A DNA stretch of 64,000 nucleotides from Paraconexibacter sp040581415. GTDB taxonomy: Bacteria > Actinomycetota > Thermoleophilia > Solirubrobacterales > Solirubrobacteraceae. Within the stretch, counting starts at the first letter, position 1. Each line of letters opens with the position of its first letter. The notes below the pieces were generated by a model, which saw only the letters and a list, made by a program, of their open reading frames with translations, searched no databases and was not told where the DNA came from. The position numbers and the translations under genes were made by a program. Location of the stretch: positions 5,711,663-5,775,662 of the forward strand of contig NZ_CP114014.1 in NCBI RefSeq assembly GCF_040581415.1. The letters are read 5' to 3'. Below are positions 1 to 7,998 of the stretch, piece after piece.

Positions 1-264
1 GGCGCCGCGGCCTTCGACGATCGGGCGCTGGCCCGTCGCCGCGAGCGCCTTCAGGTCCATCCCGGCGGAGAACGTCCCGCCCTCGCCGGTGATCACGCCG
101 ACGACGAGGTCATCGCGGGCGTCGAGTTCGTCCAGGCAGTCCCCAAGGGCGATCGCGGTCGCCAGGTCGATCGCGTTGCGCCGCGCCGGTCGGTTCAGGG
201 TGATGAGCGCGACGCCGTCCTCGACGGAGAAGCGGACCGGGACCTCCTCGTCGGGCGCCTTCAT
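1..264 (-). CDS. Enoyl-CoA hydratase/isomerase (crotonase family), C-terminus outside window
   Basis: This is the N-terminal 88 residues of a crotonase-fold protein; the rest lies beyond the left edge. The translation contains LITLNRPARRNAI near residue 22, the usual first strand of the family, and TGEGGTFSAGMDLKAL near residue 62, the CoA-binding and oxyanion-hole segment (SAGxDL). The predicted role is hydration of an enoyl-CoA during beta-oxidation. Its ATG overlaps the stop of the upstream dehydrogenase by 4 nt (ATGA), so it is translationally coupled and is at least the tenth gene of the LLM-ribBA-ligase operon. Substrate cannot be told from sequence. Confidence 0.88.
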   Translation of the reverse strand, partial: MKAPDEEVPVRFSVEDGVALITLNRPARRNAIDLATAIALGDCLDELDARDDLVVGVITGEGGTFSAGMDLKALAATGQRPIVEGRGA

Positions 265-1025
265 CTCGGCGCCATCCGGATCGCGCCGTCCAGCCGGATG
301 GTCTCGCCGTTGAGGACGGCGTTGTCGATGATGTGCAGCGCGAGCTTCGCGTACTCCTCCGGGCGGCCGAGCCGGCTGGGGTGGGGAACGGTCGCCGCCA
401 GCGAGTCCTTCACCTCGTCGGGGAGGCGCGCGAGCAGCGGCGTGTCGAAGGTCCCCGGCGCGATGGTGCAAACGCGGATGGCCCGCCGTGACAGGTCGCG
501 GGCAGCGACGATCGTCATGCCGACGATGCCGGCCTTCGACGACGCGTACGGGATCTGGCCGATCTGGCCCTCGAAAGCCGCGACGGACGCGGTGAGGACG
601 AACACTCCCCGGTCACCGTCCAGCGGGTCGTTGGCGGCCATCCGGGCGGCGGCCAGGCGGAGCACATTGAAGCTGCCCACCAGGTTGACGTTCACGACGT
701 CGGCGTACTTCTCCAGCGACCCCGGGCTGCCGTCGCGCTCGACGACCCGGACGGGGCCGCCGCGGCCGGCACAGTGGACCACCGCCCGCAGCGGCCCGTG
801 CGCTTCGGCGGCATCGAAGACGGCGTTCATGTCCTCGGTGCTGGTGACATCGGCCGGGACGAACTCTGCGGCGTCGCCGAGCGCCGCGGCCGCCGCAGCG
901 CCGTCCGACCCCGGCAGGTCAGCGATGACGACGTGCGCGCCGTGGTCGGCGAGCGCGTGAACCGTCGCCAGACCGAGGCCCGACGCTCCGCCCGTGACGA
1001 CGCAGGAGGTTCCCTCGACGTTCAT
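261..1025 (-). CDS. 3-hydroxyacyl-CoA dehydrogenase type 2 (HSD17B10-like SDR)
   Basis: A 254-residue classical short-chain dehydrogenase. The start at 1025 was chosen because the nucleotide-binding motif TGGASGLGLATV begins about 12 residues in; a longer frame upstream is out-of-frame shadow of the thiolase. YASSK supplies the catalytic Tyr and Lys. The C-terminus (RLGRPEEYAKLALHI, LNGETIRLDGAIRM) is the signature of the human HSD10 / type 2 hydroxyacyl-CoA dehydrogenase subfamily, which oxidises 3-hydroxyacyl-CoA, including branched and steroid-type substrates, with NAD. It overlaps the thiolase stop by 4 nt and the enoyl-CoA hydratase start by 4 nt, and would supply the third step of beta-oxidation in this operon. 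Confidence 0.92.
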   Translation of the reverse strand: MNVEGTSCVVTGGASGLGLATVHALADHGAHVVIADLPGSDGAAAAAALGDAAEFVPADVTSTEDMNAVFDAAEAHGPLRAVVHCAGRGGPVRVVERDGSPGSLEKYADVVNVNLVGSFNVLRLAAARMAANDPLDGDRGVFVLTASVAAFEGQIGQIPYASSKAGIVGMTIVAARDLSRRAIRVCTIAPGTFDTPLLARLPDEVKDSLAATVPHPSRLGRPEEYAKLALHIIDNAVLNGETIRLDGAIRMAPR

Positions 1026-2236
1026 GACAGGCGCTCCAGGATCGTGGCGTTTGCCATGCCGCCGGCCTCGCACATCGTCTGCAGCCCGTAGCGGCTGCCG
1101 CTGGACTCCATGGCCTCGAGCATCGTCACCATCAGCCGCGCGCCCGACGCGCCGAGCGGGTGTCCGAGCGCGATGGCACCGCCGCGCGGGTTGATCCGCT
1201 CGAGGTCGGCGTCGAAGTGCTTCCGCCACGCCAGCGGCACCGGCGCGAATGCCTCGTTGATCTCGTAGTGGTCGATGTCGTCCAGGGACATGCCGGTCCG
1301 CGCGAGGATCTTCTCGGTCGCCGGGATCGGCCCGCTCAGCATGGTGATGGGATCGTCCGAGGCGACGGCGAAGGCGTGGAACCGCGCCCGTGGGGTCAGC
1401 CCGAGCTGCGCGCACCGGTCCTCGCTCATGATGAGCATCGCCGCGGCGCCGTCCGAGAGCTGCGAGGAGTTGCCGGCGGTGACGCTCCAGCCGATCTCCG
1501 GAAACCGCTCGCTCATCTCGTCGCTCTCGAAGACGGCACGGAGCTCGCCCAGTCCCTCGACGGTGGTGCCGCGCCGGATCGTCTCGTCGCGGTCGACAAC
1601 GGTCGAGGTGCCATCCGGCTGCGTGACGGTGATCGGCACGATCTCGCGGTCGAAGCCGCCGCCGTCAGCTGTTGCGGCCGCCCGGTCGTGCGAGCGCGCC
1701 GAGAACACGTCGAGCTCGTGCCGGGTCAGTCCCCACCGCGCAGCGATCAGCTCGGCGGAGATCCCCTGCGGCACCAGTCCCGGGGCGTAGCGGTCGTTCA
1801 CGGACTCGCCGTAGATGTCCCGGCCCATCCGCGCGGTGAACATCGGCACGCGGCTCATCGACTCGATCCCGCCGGCAACGACGATGTCGTAAGTCCCGCA
1901 CATCACGCCCTGCGCAGCGAAGTCCGCCGCCTGCTGGCTCGACCCGCAGCGGCGATCGATGGTGGTCGCCGGCACGTGCTCGGGGAACCCGGCGCCGAGC
2001 CACGCCCAGCGCCCGGCCGGCCCGCCCTGCTCGCCGACCTGGCTGACGCAGCCGATCATGACGTCCTCCACCTCCCCCGGATCGACGTCGTTGCGGTCCA
2101 TGAGGCCCTTGATCGTCTGCGCGAGGAGCTCGACCGGGTGGAGCTCCGACAACGCCCCTCCGGGTCGATCGTCCTTCGCCGCACGCCCCTTCGCCATCGG
2201 CGATCGGACGGCGTCAACAATGACTGCGCTGCGCAT
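1022..2236 (-). CDS. Acetyl-CoA acyltransferase (thiolase)
   Basis: A 404-residue thiolase, the normal family length. Visible features are the nucleophilic Cys in DRRCGSSQQA (about residue 95), NEAFAPVPLAW, the catalytic His in GGAIALGHPLGASGARL, and the second Cys in TMCEAGGMANA near the C-terminus. It would cleave 3-ketoacyl-CoA to acetyl-CoA (or propionyl-CoA) plus a shortened acyl-CoA. It lies 10 nt after the acyl-CoA dehydrogenase gene and overlaps the HSD10-like gene by 4 nt, so dehydrogenase, hydratase, hydroxyacyl dehydrogenase and thiolase are all in one transcription unit. A degradative rather than biosynthetic thiolase is inferred from context. Confidence 0.93.
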   Translation of the reverse strand: MRSAVIVDAVRSPMAKGRAAKDDRPGGALSELHPVELLAQTIKGLMDRNDVDPGEVEDVMIGCVSQVGEQGGPAGRWAWLGAGFPEHVPATTIDRRCGSSQQAADFAAQGVMCGTYDIVVAGGIESMSRVPMFTARMGRDIYGESVNDRYAPGLVPQGISAELIAARWGLTRHELDVFSARSHDRAAATADGGGFDREIVPITVTQPDGTSTVVDRDETIRRGTTVEGLGELRAVFESDEMSERFPEIGWSVTAGNSSQLSDGAAAMLIMSEDRCAQLGLTPRARFHAFAVASDDPITMLSGPIPATEKILARTGMSLDDIDHYEINEAFAPVPLAWRKHFDADLERINPRGGAIALGHPLGASGARLMVTMLEAMESSGSRYGLQTMCEAGGMANATILERLS

Positions 2237-2246
2237 GAGGCTCCTT

Positions 2247-3395
2247 CTACAACCCGAGGGACTTGGCGACGATGACCTTCATGATCTCGCTGGATCCGCC
2301 GTAGATCCGGCTGACCCGTGCGTCCGCGTAGGCGCGGCCCAGAACCGACGTGCGACTGCAGCCGGCGACGCCGTGCAGCTGCAGGCAGCGGTCCACGACG
2401 CGGCCCTGAAGCTCGGTGCAGTACAGCTTCACCACCGCCGCGTCCTCCGGCATGAGCTCGCCCGCTTCATGGGCATCGAGCGCACGGTCGGTGAGCGCCT
2501 GGCCCGCCTGCACCTCGGCCGCGCACGCGGCGAGCTCGAACTTCGCGTGCTGGCCCGAGGGCAGCGCACCGGACGCGACGTTCGCCACCGTGGCCTCGAG
2601 CGCCGCGACGGCGGCGGCCTGCGAGTTGAGACCGATCGAGAGCCGCTCCTGCGCCAGGTTCGCGGTGAGGTAGGCGAAACCGCGGTTCTCCTCACCGAGG
2701 AGGTTCTGGACAGGCACGTGCATGTCGGTGAAGAACAGCTCGGAGAGGTCCTGCGCCTTCTGGCCGATCTTCTCCAGCCGCGGCCCGCGCTCGAACCCCG
2801 GTGTCTGCGCGTCGACCACCAGCAGGCTGATGCCGTGGCGCCCGGCGGATCGGTCGGTCTTGACGGCGAGGATTACGAGGTCCGCGGCCAGGCCGTTCGA
2901 GATGAACGTCTTCGCCCCGTCGACGACGTAGTGATCGCCGTCCCGCCGAGCCGACGTCGACAGCGCCTTCAGATCCGAGCCGGCACCGGGCTCGGAGAGC
3001 GCCAGCGCCGACACGGCCTCGCCGCTCGTGAGAGCCGGCAGCCAGCGCTCCTGCTGCTCCGCGGTGGCGTACTCGAGGAAGTACGGCATGCAGATGTCGG
3101 TGTGGACCCGCACGCCTCCGATGGCGAGTCCGGCGCGCTGCGCCTCTTCCGTGATCACGGCACTGTGCTTGAAGCCCGAGCCGGCCAGCCCGCCGAACGC
3201 CTCGGGCACGCCGACGCCCAGCAACCCGAGCGCCCCCGCCCGATACCAGAACGAGCGGGGTGGCCGGCCGGCCTTCTCCCACTCGGGGTACTCGGGCACG
3301 ACCTCGTCCTGGAAGAACTCGCGGACCACGGAGCGGAACGCATCGTGCTCCGGACGGAAGACCGTCCGGCGCATCCCGGGCGGGGCAGCCTGCAT
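2247..3395 (-). CDS. Acyl-CoA dehydrogenase
   Basis: A 382-residue flavoprotein of the acyl-CoA dehydrogenase family. It carries ALSEPGAGSDLKALST (acyl-CoA/FAD contact loop), the mid-domain GAKTFISNG and the C-terminal RIYGGSSEIMKVIVAKSLGL. The YGG at the position where medium-chain enzymes have YEG resembles long-chain and isovaleryl-CoA dehydrogenases, whose catalytic Glu lies elsewhere. The ATG at 3395 (MQAAPPGMRR) is preferred; an internal ATG at 3374 is possible but has no visible Shine-Dalgarno. An extended upstream frame is antisense shadow. The gap to the hydrolase gene is 17 nt. It would perform the first oxidation of beta-oxidation and needs FAD, which the RibBA gene of the same operon would help supply. 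Confidence 0.92.
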   Translation of the reverse strand: MQAAPPGMRRTVFRPEHDAFRSVVREFFQDEVVPEYPEWEKAGRPPRSFWYRAGALGLLGVGVPEAFGGLAGSGFKHSAVITEEAQRAGLAIGGVRVHTDICMPYFLEYATAEQQERWLPALTSGEAVSALALSEPGAGSDLKALSTSARRDGDHYVVDGAKTFISNGLAADLVILAVKTDRSAGRHGISLLVVDAQTPGFERGPRLEKIGQKAQDLSELFFTDMHVPVQNLLGEENRGFAYLTANLAQERLSIGLNSQAAAVAALEATVANVASGALPSGQHAKFELAACAAEVQAGQALTDRALDAHEAGELMPEDAAVVKLYCTELQGRVVDRCLQLHGVAGCSRTSVLGRAYADARVSRIYGGSSEIMKVIVAKSLGL

Positions 3396-3412
3396 GGCGG
3401 GCACGGGCAGCC

Positions 3413-4201
3413 TCAGCTCACATCTCTGACGAGCCCGGCGATCGCGTCGCTGAGCTCGGCGGGGTGCGTCAGCGCGAGGCAGTGCGGCCCGCCGTCGACG
3501 ACGACGACGCCGCGGCTGTCGGCGACGAGCGAGCTCATCTCCTCGGCCGCCGCGACGCCGAAGGCGGGATCCACCGTGCCGTGGACGAACAGGGCCGGGC
3601 ACGTGATCTCGCCGAGGCGGTCGATGATCTCGTCGCGCCGCGTGAGGATCGTGGCCCATACCTCAGTCCACGCGGCAGGCGCCTTCGACTGCCATTTGCC
3701 GATGAAGCGGCTCCCCTCGTAGTCGCTGGGCGCGAACTGCACGCCGAGGATGGCCTCCGCGATCTCGCCGACCGGCCCCATGGCGAGCCAGCCCTGGGAC
3801 AGCTGTTCGAAGCCGGCCTGCTGCTCGGGCTCCAGCAGGCGGACCGACGTCCCGGTCAGCACGATCCCGCGCACCCGGTCCGGGCTTGCGAGCGCCGCCC
3901 GCTGCGTGAGCCAGCCGCCCTGGGACATGCCGGCGAGCACGGCCTGCTCGACGCCGCATGCGTCCATCAGCGCGATGACGTCCTTCGCCGCGTCCCAGTA
4001 GTCGAAAGGACCGCTGCACTCGGACATGCCATGGCCGCGTTCGTCCCAGGTCAGGCACCGGATCGCGGGCGACAGCGCCTGCACGACGTCGTCCCACATG
4101 GTGTGATCGAGGAACGCGCCATGGGACAGGACCACGACCGGGCCGTCGCCGCCGGAGTCCTCGTAGTACAGCTTGTTGCCGTCGTGCTCGAAGAAGGGCA
4201 T
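3413..4201 (-). CDS. Alpha/beta hydrolase
   Basis: A 262-residue alpha/beta-hydrolase. It has an oxyanion-hole HGAFLDH segment near residue 27, the nucleophile elbow GMSQGG near residue 96 and a C-terminal catalytic His in GGPHCLAL. The cap region is short, as in esterases, lactonases and C-C hydrolases. It sits between an enoyl-CoA hydratase and an acyl-CoA dehydrogenase in the CoA operon. Hydrolysis of an ester or lactone, for example a product of the Baeyer-Villiger enzyme at 16479-18482, is an inference from context. A Shine-Dalgarno (CAGGAGACC) precedes the ATG. Confidence 0.85.
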   Translation of the reverse strand: MPFFEHDGNKLYYEDSGGDGPVVVLSHGAFLDHTMWDDVVQALSPAIRCLTWDERGHGMSECSGPFDYWDAAKDVIALMDACGVEQAVLAGMSQGGWLTQRAALASPDRVRGIVLTGTSVRLLEPEQQAGFEQLSQGWLAMGPVGEIAEAILGVQFAPSDYEGSRFIGKWQSKAPAAWTEVWATILTRRDEIIDRLGEITCPALFVHGTVDPAFGVAAAEEMSSLVADSRGVVVVDGGPHCLALTHPAELSDAIAGLVRDVS

Positions 4202-4238
4202 GAGTTGGTCTCCTGGGTGGGACGGGACGGGACGGGGG

Positions 4239-5039
4239 TCAGGTACCGCGGAAGACGCCGGGTCGGCGCTCCTGGAAGGCGGTGATCGCCTCGAGCAGGT
4301 CGTCGGACGCGAGCGTCGTCTCCTCGTGTGCGAAGGCGAGGTCGACGACCTCGCCGGCTCGCTGCTGGGTGACGCGGTTCAGCGCGCGCTTGGTGCCCTG
4401 CACCGCGAGCGGTGGCAACGCGGCCATCCGTCCGGCTAGGGCTCGCGCTGCGGGCAGCGCGTCATCCGGTGTGTCGACGAGGTCGGTCACGAGCCCCATC
4501 GCGTACGCACGCTCGGCGTCGATCGGGTCGCCCGTCAGCAGGTGTCGGCGTGCGCGCAGCATGCCGACAGCCTGCGGCCAGACGAGGCAGCCGCCGTCGC
4601 CGGCGACGAGGCCCAGCGCGACGTGCGGGTCCGCCAGCGTCGCGGCGCGGGCAGCGACCACCGCGTCACTGGCCAGCACGACCGTCGCGCCAAGCCCGAT
4701 CGCCGCACCGTGCAGCGCGACGACGAGCGGCTGGGGCAGGTCGAGCAGGGCGCCGAGGAGCCGGCGGCCGTCGTCGACGATGCGCAGCCGGGTCGCGACG
4801 TCGGCGTTCGCCTCCCGCATGAGGTCGAAGTCGCCGCCCGCCGAGAAGACCTTGCCCGTCGAGGCGAGGACCACGGCCCGCACGTCCGGGTTCGCGCGGA
4901 GCTCCTGGACGGCGGCGGTGAGCTCGACGTGCAGGAGGTCGTCGAAGCGATTCATGACGTCCGGGCGGGTGAGCGTGAGCTCGGCGACGCCGTCGGCCCC
5001 GACGGCGACCGCCAGCGACGTGAAGGTCGCTGCGGTCAT
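4239..5039 (-). CDS. Enoyl-CoA hydratase/isomerase family protein
   Basis: A 266-residue crotonase. It has LTLTRPDVMNRF at the N-terminus, SAGGDFDLM for the CoA and oxyanion site, HGAAIGLGATVVLASD in the middle and GLVAGDGGCLVWPQAVG around the active-site region. The GDGG form is common in actinobacterial EchA paralogues and departs from the two-Glu pattern of classical hydratases, so isomerase, hydratase or hydrolase activity are all possible. The start at 5039 overlaps the acyl-CoA synthetase stop by 4 nt (ATGA). A 37-nt gap with a short GGGAC tandem repeat separates it from the hydrolase gene. Confidence 0.9.
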   Translation of the reverse strand: MTAATFTSLAVAVGADGVAELTLTRPDVMNRFDDLLHVELTAAVQELRANPDVRAVVLASTGKVFSAGGDFDLMREANADVATRLRIVDDGRRLLGALLDLPQPLVVALHGAAIGLGATVVLASDAVVAARAATLADPHVALGLVAGDGGCLVWPQAVGMLRARRHLLTGDPIDAERAYAMGLVTDLVDTPDDALPAARALAGRMAALPPLAVQGTKRALNRVTQQRAGEVVDLAFAHEETTLASDDLLEAITAFQERRPGVFRGT

Positions 5040-6877
5040 GCCCGGGCGCCGGCCGGCATGACGTCGACGACGGTGTCCGACGGCGGTCCGTAAAGCTGCG
5101 CGATCAGTGCGTCGTACTTCGCCGCGATCGGCCTGCGCTTCAGCTTCATCGTCGGCGTGAGCTCGTCGCTGCCCGGGAGCCACGTCGAATCGACGACCGC
5201 GAAACGGCGCACTTGCTCGGACGCGTTCAGCCCCTCGTTGGCACTGCGCAGCGCGGTGGTCAGTCGCGCGATGACCTCCGGGTGCTGCGCGTTCTCCCGC
5301 GGGTCCGTCCCGCCGGTGAGCGCCGCCGTTCCCTCCGGCTCGAGGGCGATCATGACCGCCGTGTACGGCTGTCCGTCGCCGAGGCAGACCACGGAGCCGA
5401 CCAGCGGACACGCGCTCGACACGGCGTTCTCGACGAGGACCGGCGAGATGTTCTTCCCCGTCGACGAGACGATGATCTCCTTCTTCCGATCGACGATCCG
5501 GTAGTAGCCGGCCTCGTCGGTCCGGAAGACGTCACCGGTGAGGAGCCAGCCGTCCGCGTCGAAGGCGGCGGCGGTCAGCTCGGGCTTGCCCCGGTATCCC
5601 GCCATGACCATTGGCCCCTTCAGCAGCAGCTCCCCGTCGTCCGCAAGCTTCGCCTCCACGCCGGGGAGCGGCAGGCCGTTCGTGAGCGGACGCGGGCGAT
5701 CGGCAGGGTTGCACAGGATGATGCCCGCGGTCTCGCTCTGGCCGTAGCACTCGCAGAGGTCCACGCCGATCGCGGCAAAGAAGCGGAGCGTCTCCGGCGG
5801 CAGCGGCGCCGCCCCGGTGAAAAGAAGCTCCCCGGCGTCCATACCGATCGCACGCCTGATCGTCGACAGCACCGGGTCGTGCGCGGTCCAGCGCGCGGCG
5901 AGCTCCGCGTCGACCTCGCGGCCGGCGACCCGGTCGTCGTGCAGCCGGCCCCCGAGCGCGACGGCCTCCTCCAACGCCGCGCGCTCGGCGTCGGTGGCCT
6001 CGGCCATCTTCGCGACCGCGGCGTTCTGCAGCCGCTGCCAGATCCTGGGGACGGCCATGTAGAGCGTCGGCTGGATCTCGGGCAGGAGGTCTGCGGCCGT
6101 CCGTGGGTCCGGGTGGTACGTGATGCAGGCGCCGGTCACGACCGGCATGTAGTACGCGCAGAGGCGATCGCCCATGTGCGCGAACGGCAGGTAGGAGACG
6201 GCGCTGCCGCCCTCGGGCAGACGGCCGAGCGAATGCAGTCCGCGGATCTGCTCGAGGATGTTGAAGTGCGTCAGCTCCGCGCCCTTCGGCTCGCCCGTCG
6301 TGCCCGACGTGTAGACGACGGTGATGAGATCTTCCGGCGTGAGCTGCGGCCGCACGCCCGCGGCCAGCGGCGTGCCCAGGCCGCAGAGCTCCGAGAGCGA
6401 TGCGGCGGCGGCGCCGGTCGCCTCGCCGCCGTCGACGACCACGAGCAGCGGCGGCGTGGCCATGCCCTCGAATGCCTGGCGGGCCTTCGGCTCGAGCGCG
6501 GCCTCCGTCACCAGGACGTCGGTGCGTGAGTCGCTCAGGAGGTATCCGAGCTGAGCCGGGGACGAGCTGTTGTACACCGAGAGCGGGACGGCCCCGATGT
6601 ACAGCGTTGCCATGTCGACGACCGCTGCCTCGTAGCGGTTCGTGAGCAGCATCGCGACGGTGCCCCCGCGCTCCACGCCGAGCGCGGCGAGGCCGCCGGC
6701 GACGTCGCGCATGCACTGATCGAACGCTGTCCAGCTCAGGGTGAGACTGCCGTCAGAAGCCCGGAGGGCAGGCGCATCGCCCCACCGCAGGACGGTGCGC
6801 GAGAAGGCCTCGCAGAGGTCCCCCGCGTCGAGCGCGGCGGGCGTCGCCGCCCCGGTCGTGATCGTCGTCGAACTCAT
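5036..6877 (-). CDS. Long-chain fatty acid/AMP-dependent acyl-CoA synthetase
   Basis: A 613-residue ANL-superfamily ligase, matching long-chain (FadD15/FAA-like) enzymes in length. The P-loop-like motif VYTSGTTGEPKGAELTH is near residue 200. GYYRIVDRKKEIIVSSTGKNISP is the hinge/A8 region, and a catalytic-Lys region lies near the end (PTMKLKRRPI). It would convert a carboxylic acid plus ATP and CoA to acyl-CoA, the entry step for the beta-oxidation genes downstream. It starts 10 nt after the alcohol dehydrogenase gene. The VDRKKE segment is typical of ligases of membrane-associated long or bulky acids; the exact substrate is not deducible. Confidence 0.93.
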   Translation of the reverse strand: MSSTTITTGAATPAALDAGDLCEAFSRTVLRWGDAPALRASDGSLTLSWTAFDQCMRDVAGGLAALGVERGGTVAMLLTNRYEAAVVDMATLYIGAVPLSVYNSSSPAQLGYLLSDSRTDVLVTEAALEPKARQAFEGMATPPLLVVVDGGEATGAAAASLSELCGLGTPLAAGVRPQLTPEDLITVVYTSGTTGEPKGAELTHFNILEQIRGLHSLGRLPEGGSAVSYLPFAHMGDRLCAYYMPVVTGACITYHPDPRTAADLLPEIQPTLYMAVPRIWQRLQNAAVAKMAEATDAERAALEEAVALGGRLHDDRVAGREVDAELAARWTAHDPVLSTIRRAIGMDAGELLFTGAAPLPPETLRFFAAIGVDLCECYGQSETAGIILCNPADRPRPLTNGLPLPGVEAKLADDGELLLKGPMVMAGYRGKPELTAAAFDADGWLLTGDVFRTDEAGYYRIVDRKKEIIVSSTGKNISPVLVENAVSSACPLVGSVVCLGDGQPYTAVMIALEPEGTAALTGGTDPRENAQHPEVIARLTTALRSANEGLNASEQVRRFAVVDSTWLPGSDELTPTMKLKRRPIAAKYDALIAQLYGPPSDTVVDVMPAGARA

Positions 6878-6887
6878 GCCATCTCCC

Positions 6888-7997
6888 CTAGTTGAACTCG
6901 ATCACCGCTGACACGACGTCACCTGCGCCGAGGGCGGCGATGCCCGCATTGACCTCCTCGAGCGTGAACGTCCGCGACACCAGACGATCGAGCTCGAACG
7001 ACCCTGCCTTGTACGCCTCGACGATCCTCGTCACGTCGCGCTGGATCTCAGCGCTCCCGAACAGGACTCCCCGGAACGTCTTGGCGCTTCCGACCAAACC
7101 ACCGAAGTGGCGCACGTCGATGCGCACATCGGGGCCGCCGGCGCCGACGAACACCACCTCGCCGCCCTTGCCCGTCATCCGGATCGCGGCATCGACGGTC
7201 GGCTGCACGCCGACGCACTCGATCACGACGTCGGCGCCGCGACCGTCCGTCAGGTCACGGATCGCGGCGACCGCGTCCTGCTCACGACTGTCGATGGTCT
7301 CGGCCGCGCCGAGGTCGGCGGCGAGCTTGAGTTTCGCCGGCACGACGTCCACGGCGATCAGTCGGCCGGCACCCGCGAGCCGGGCACCCTGCAGCGCGGC
7401 GAGCCCGACGCTGCCGCACCCGATGACTACAACGGTGTCGTCGGGCCGGATGCTGGCGGCGTTGAGTGCGGACCCGGCGCCCGTGAGGACGCCGCACCCG
7501 ATGAGCGACGCGGGGACGAACGGGACGTCCGACGGGATCCGCACCACGGACATCACGGGCACGACCACCTCTTCGGCGAAGGTCCCGGTAGCCACCATCT
7601 GGTGCACCGCCCGTCCATCGCCTGCCCGCAGTCGGGTCGTGCCGTCGAGCAGCGCTCCGGTGCGGAGGACGGGGTCGCCCTGCTCGCAGAGGCTGTGCTG
7701 CCCGCGAGCGCAGCGGAAGCACTCACCGCACTGCGGCATCGCGGCGATGACCACATGGTCGCCCTCATGGATCGTGGTGACTCCGGGGCCGACGGCGGTG
7801 ACCGTTCCCGCGGCCTCGTGGCCGAGGACGATCGGCAGCGGGCTCGGCAGCTTCCCGTCGCGCACCGAGACGTCCGAGGCGCAGATGCCGGCGGCACCGA
7901 TCCGCACTCGCACCTCGCCCGCCCGCGGAGCGGCGAGCTCGAGGTCCATGACCTCGAGCGGTTCGCCCAGCGCAGTGCACACCGCCGCGAGCGACAT
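6888..7997 (-). CDS. Zinc-dependent alcohol dehydrogenase (class III-like MDR)
   Basis: A 369-residue medium-chain dehydrogenase. It has the catalytic zinc site GHEAAGTVTAVG, the four-Cys structural zinc lobe CGECFRCARGQHSLC (C-x2-C-x2-C-x7-C) and the NAD motif GCGSVGLAALQGA. The ATG at 7997 (MSLAAVCTAL) fits the family N-terminus and begins one base after the RibBA stop; an in-frame ATG at 8012 would add five residues. It probably oxidises a primary or secondary alcohol to an aldehyde or ketone ahead of the CoA ligase. The Mycobacterium-type alcohol dehydrogenases that use other cofactors share this fold, so NAD use is an assumption. Confidence 0.9.
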   Translation of the reverse strand: MSLAAVCTALGEPLEVMDLELAAPRAGEVRVRIGAAGICASDVSVRDGKLPSPLPIVLGHEAAGTVTAVGPGVTTIHEGDHVVIAAMPQCGECFRCARGQHSLCEQGDPVLRTGALLDGTTRLRAGDGRAVHQMVATGTFAEEVVVPVMSVVRIPSDVPFVPASLIGCGVLTGAGSALNAASIRPDDTVVVIGCGSVGLAALQGARLAGAGRLIAVDVVPAKLKLAADLGAAETIDSREQDAVAAIRDLTDGRGADVVIECVGVQPTVDAAIRMTGKGGEVVFVGAGGPDVRIDVRHFGGLVGSAKTFRGVLFGSAEIQRDVTRIVEAYKAGSFELDRLVSRTFTLEEVNAGIAALGAGDVVSAVIEFN

Positions 7998-7998
7998 C

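Noticed and set aside
2247..3659. 470-residue form of the acyl-CoA dehydrogenase
   Set aside because: The first 88 residues are Arg-rich and antisense-like, running over the end of the hydrolase gene; the family begins near 3395.
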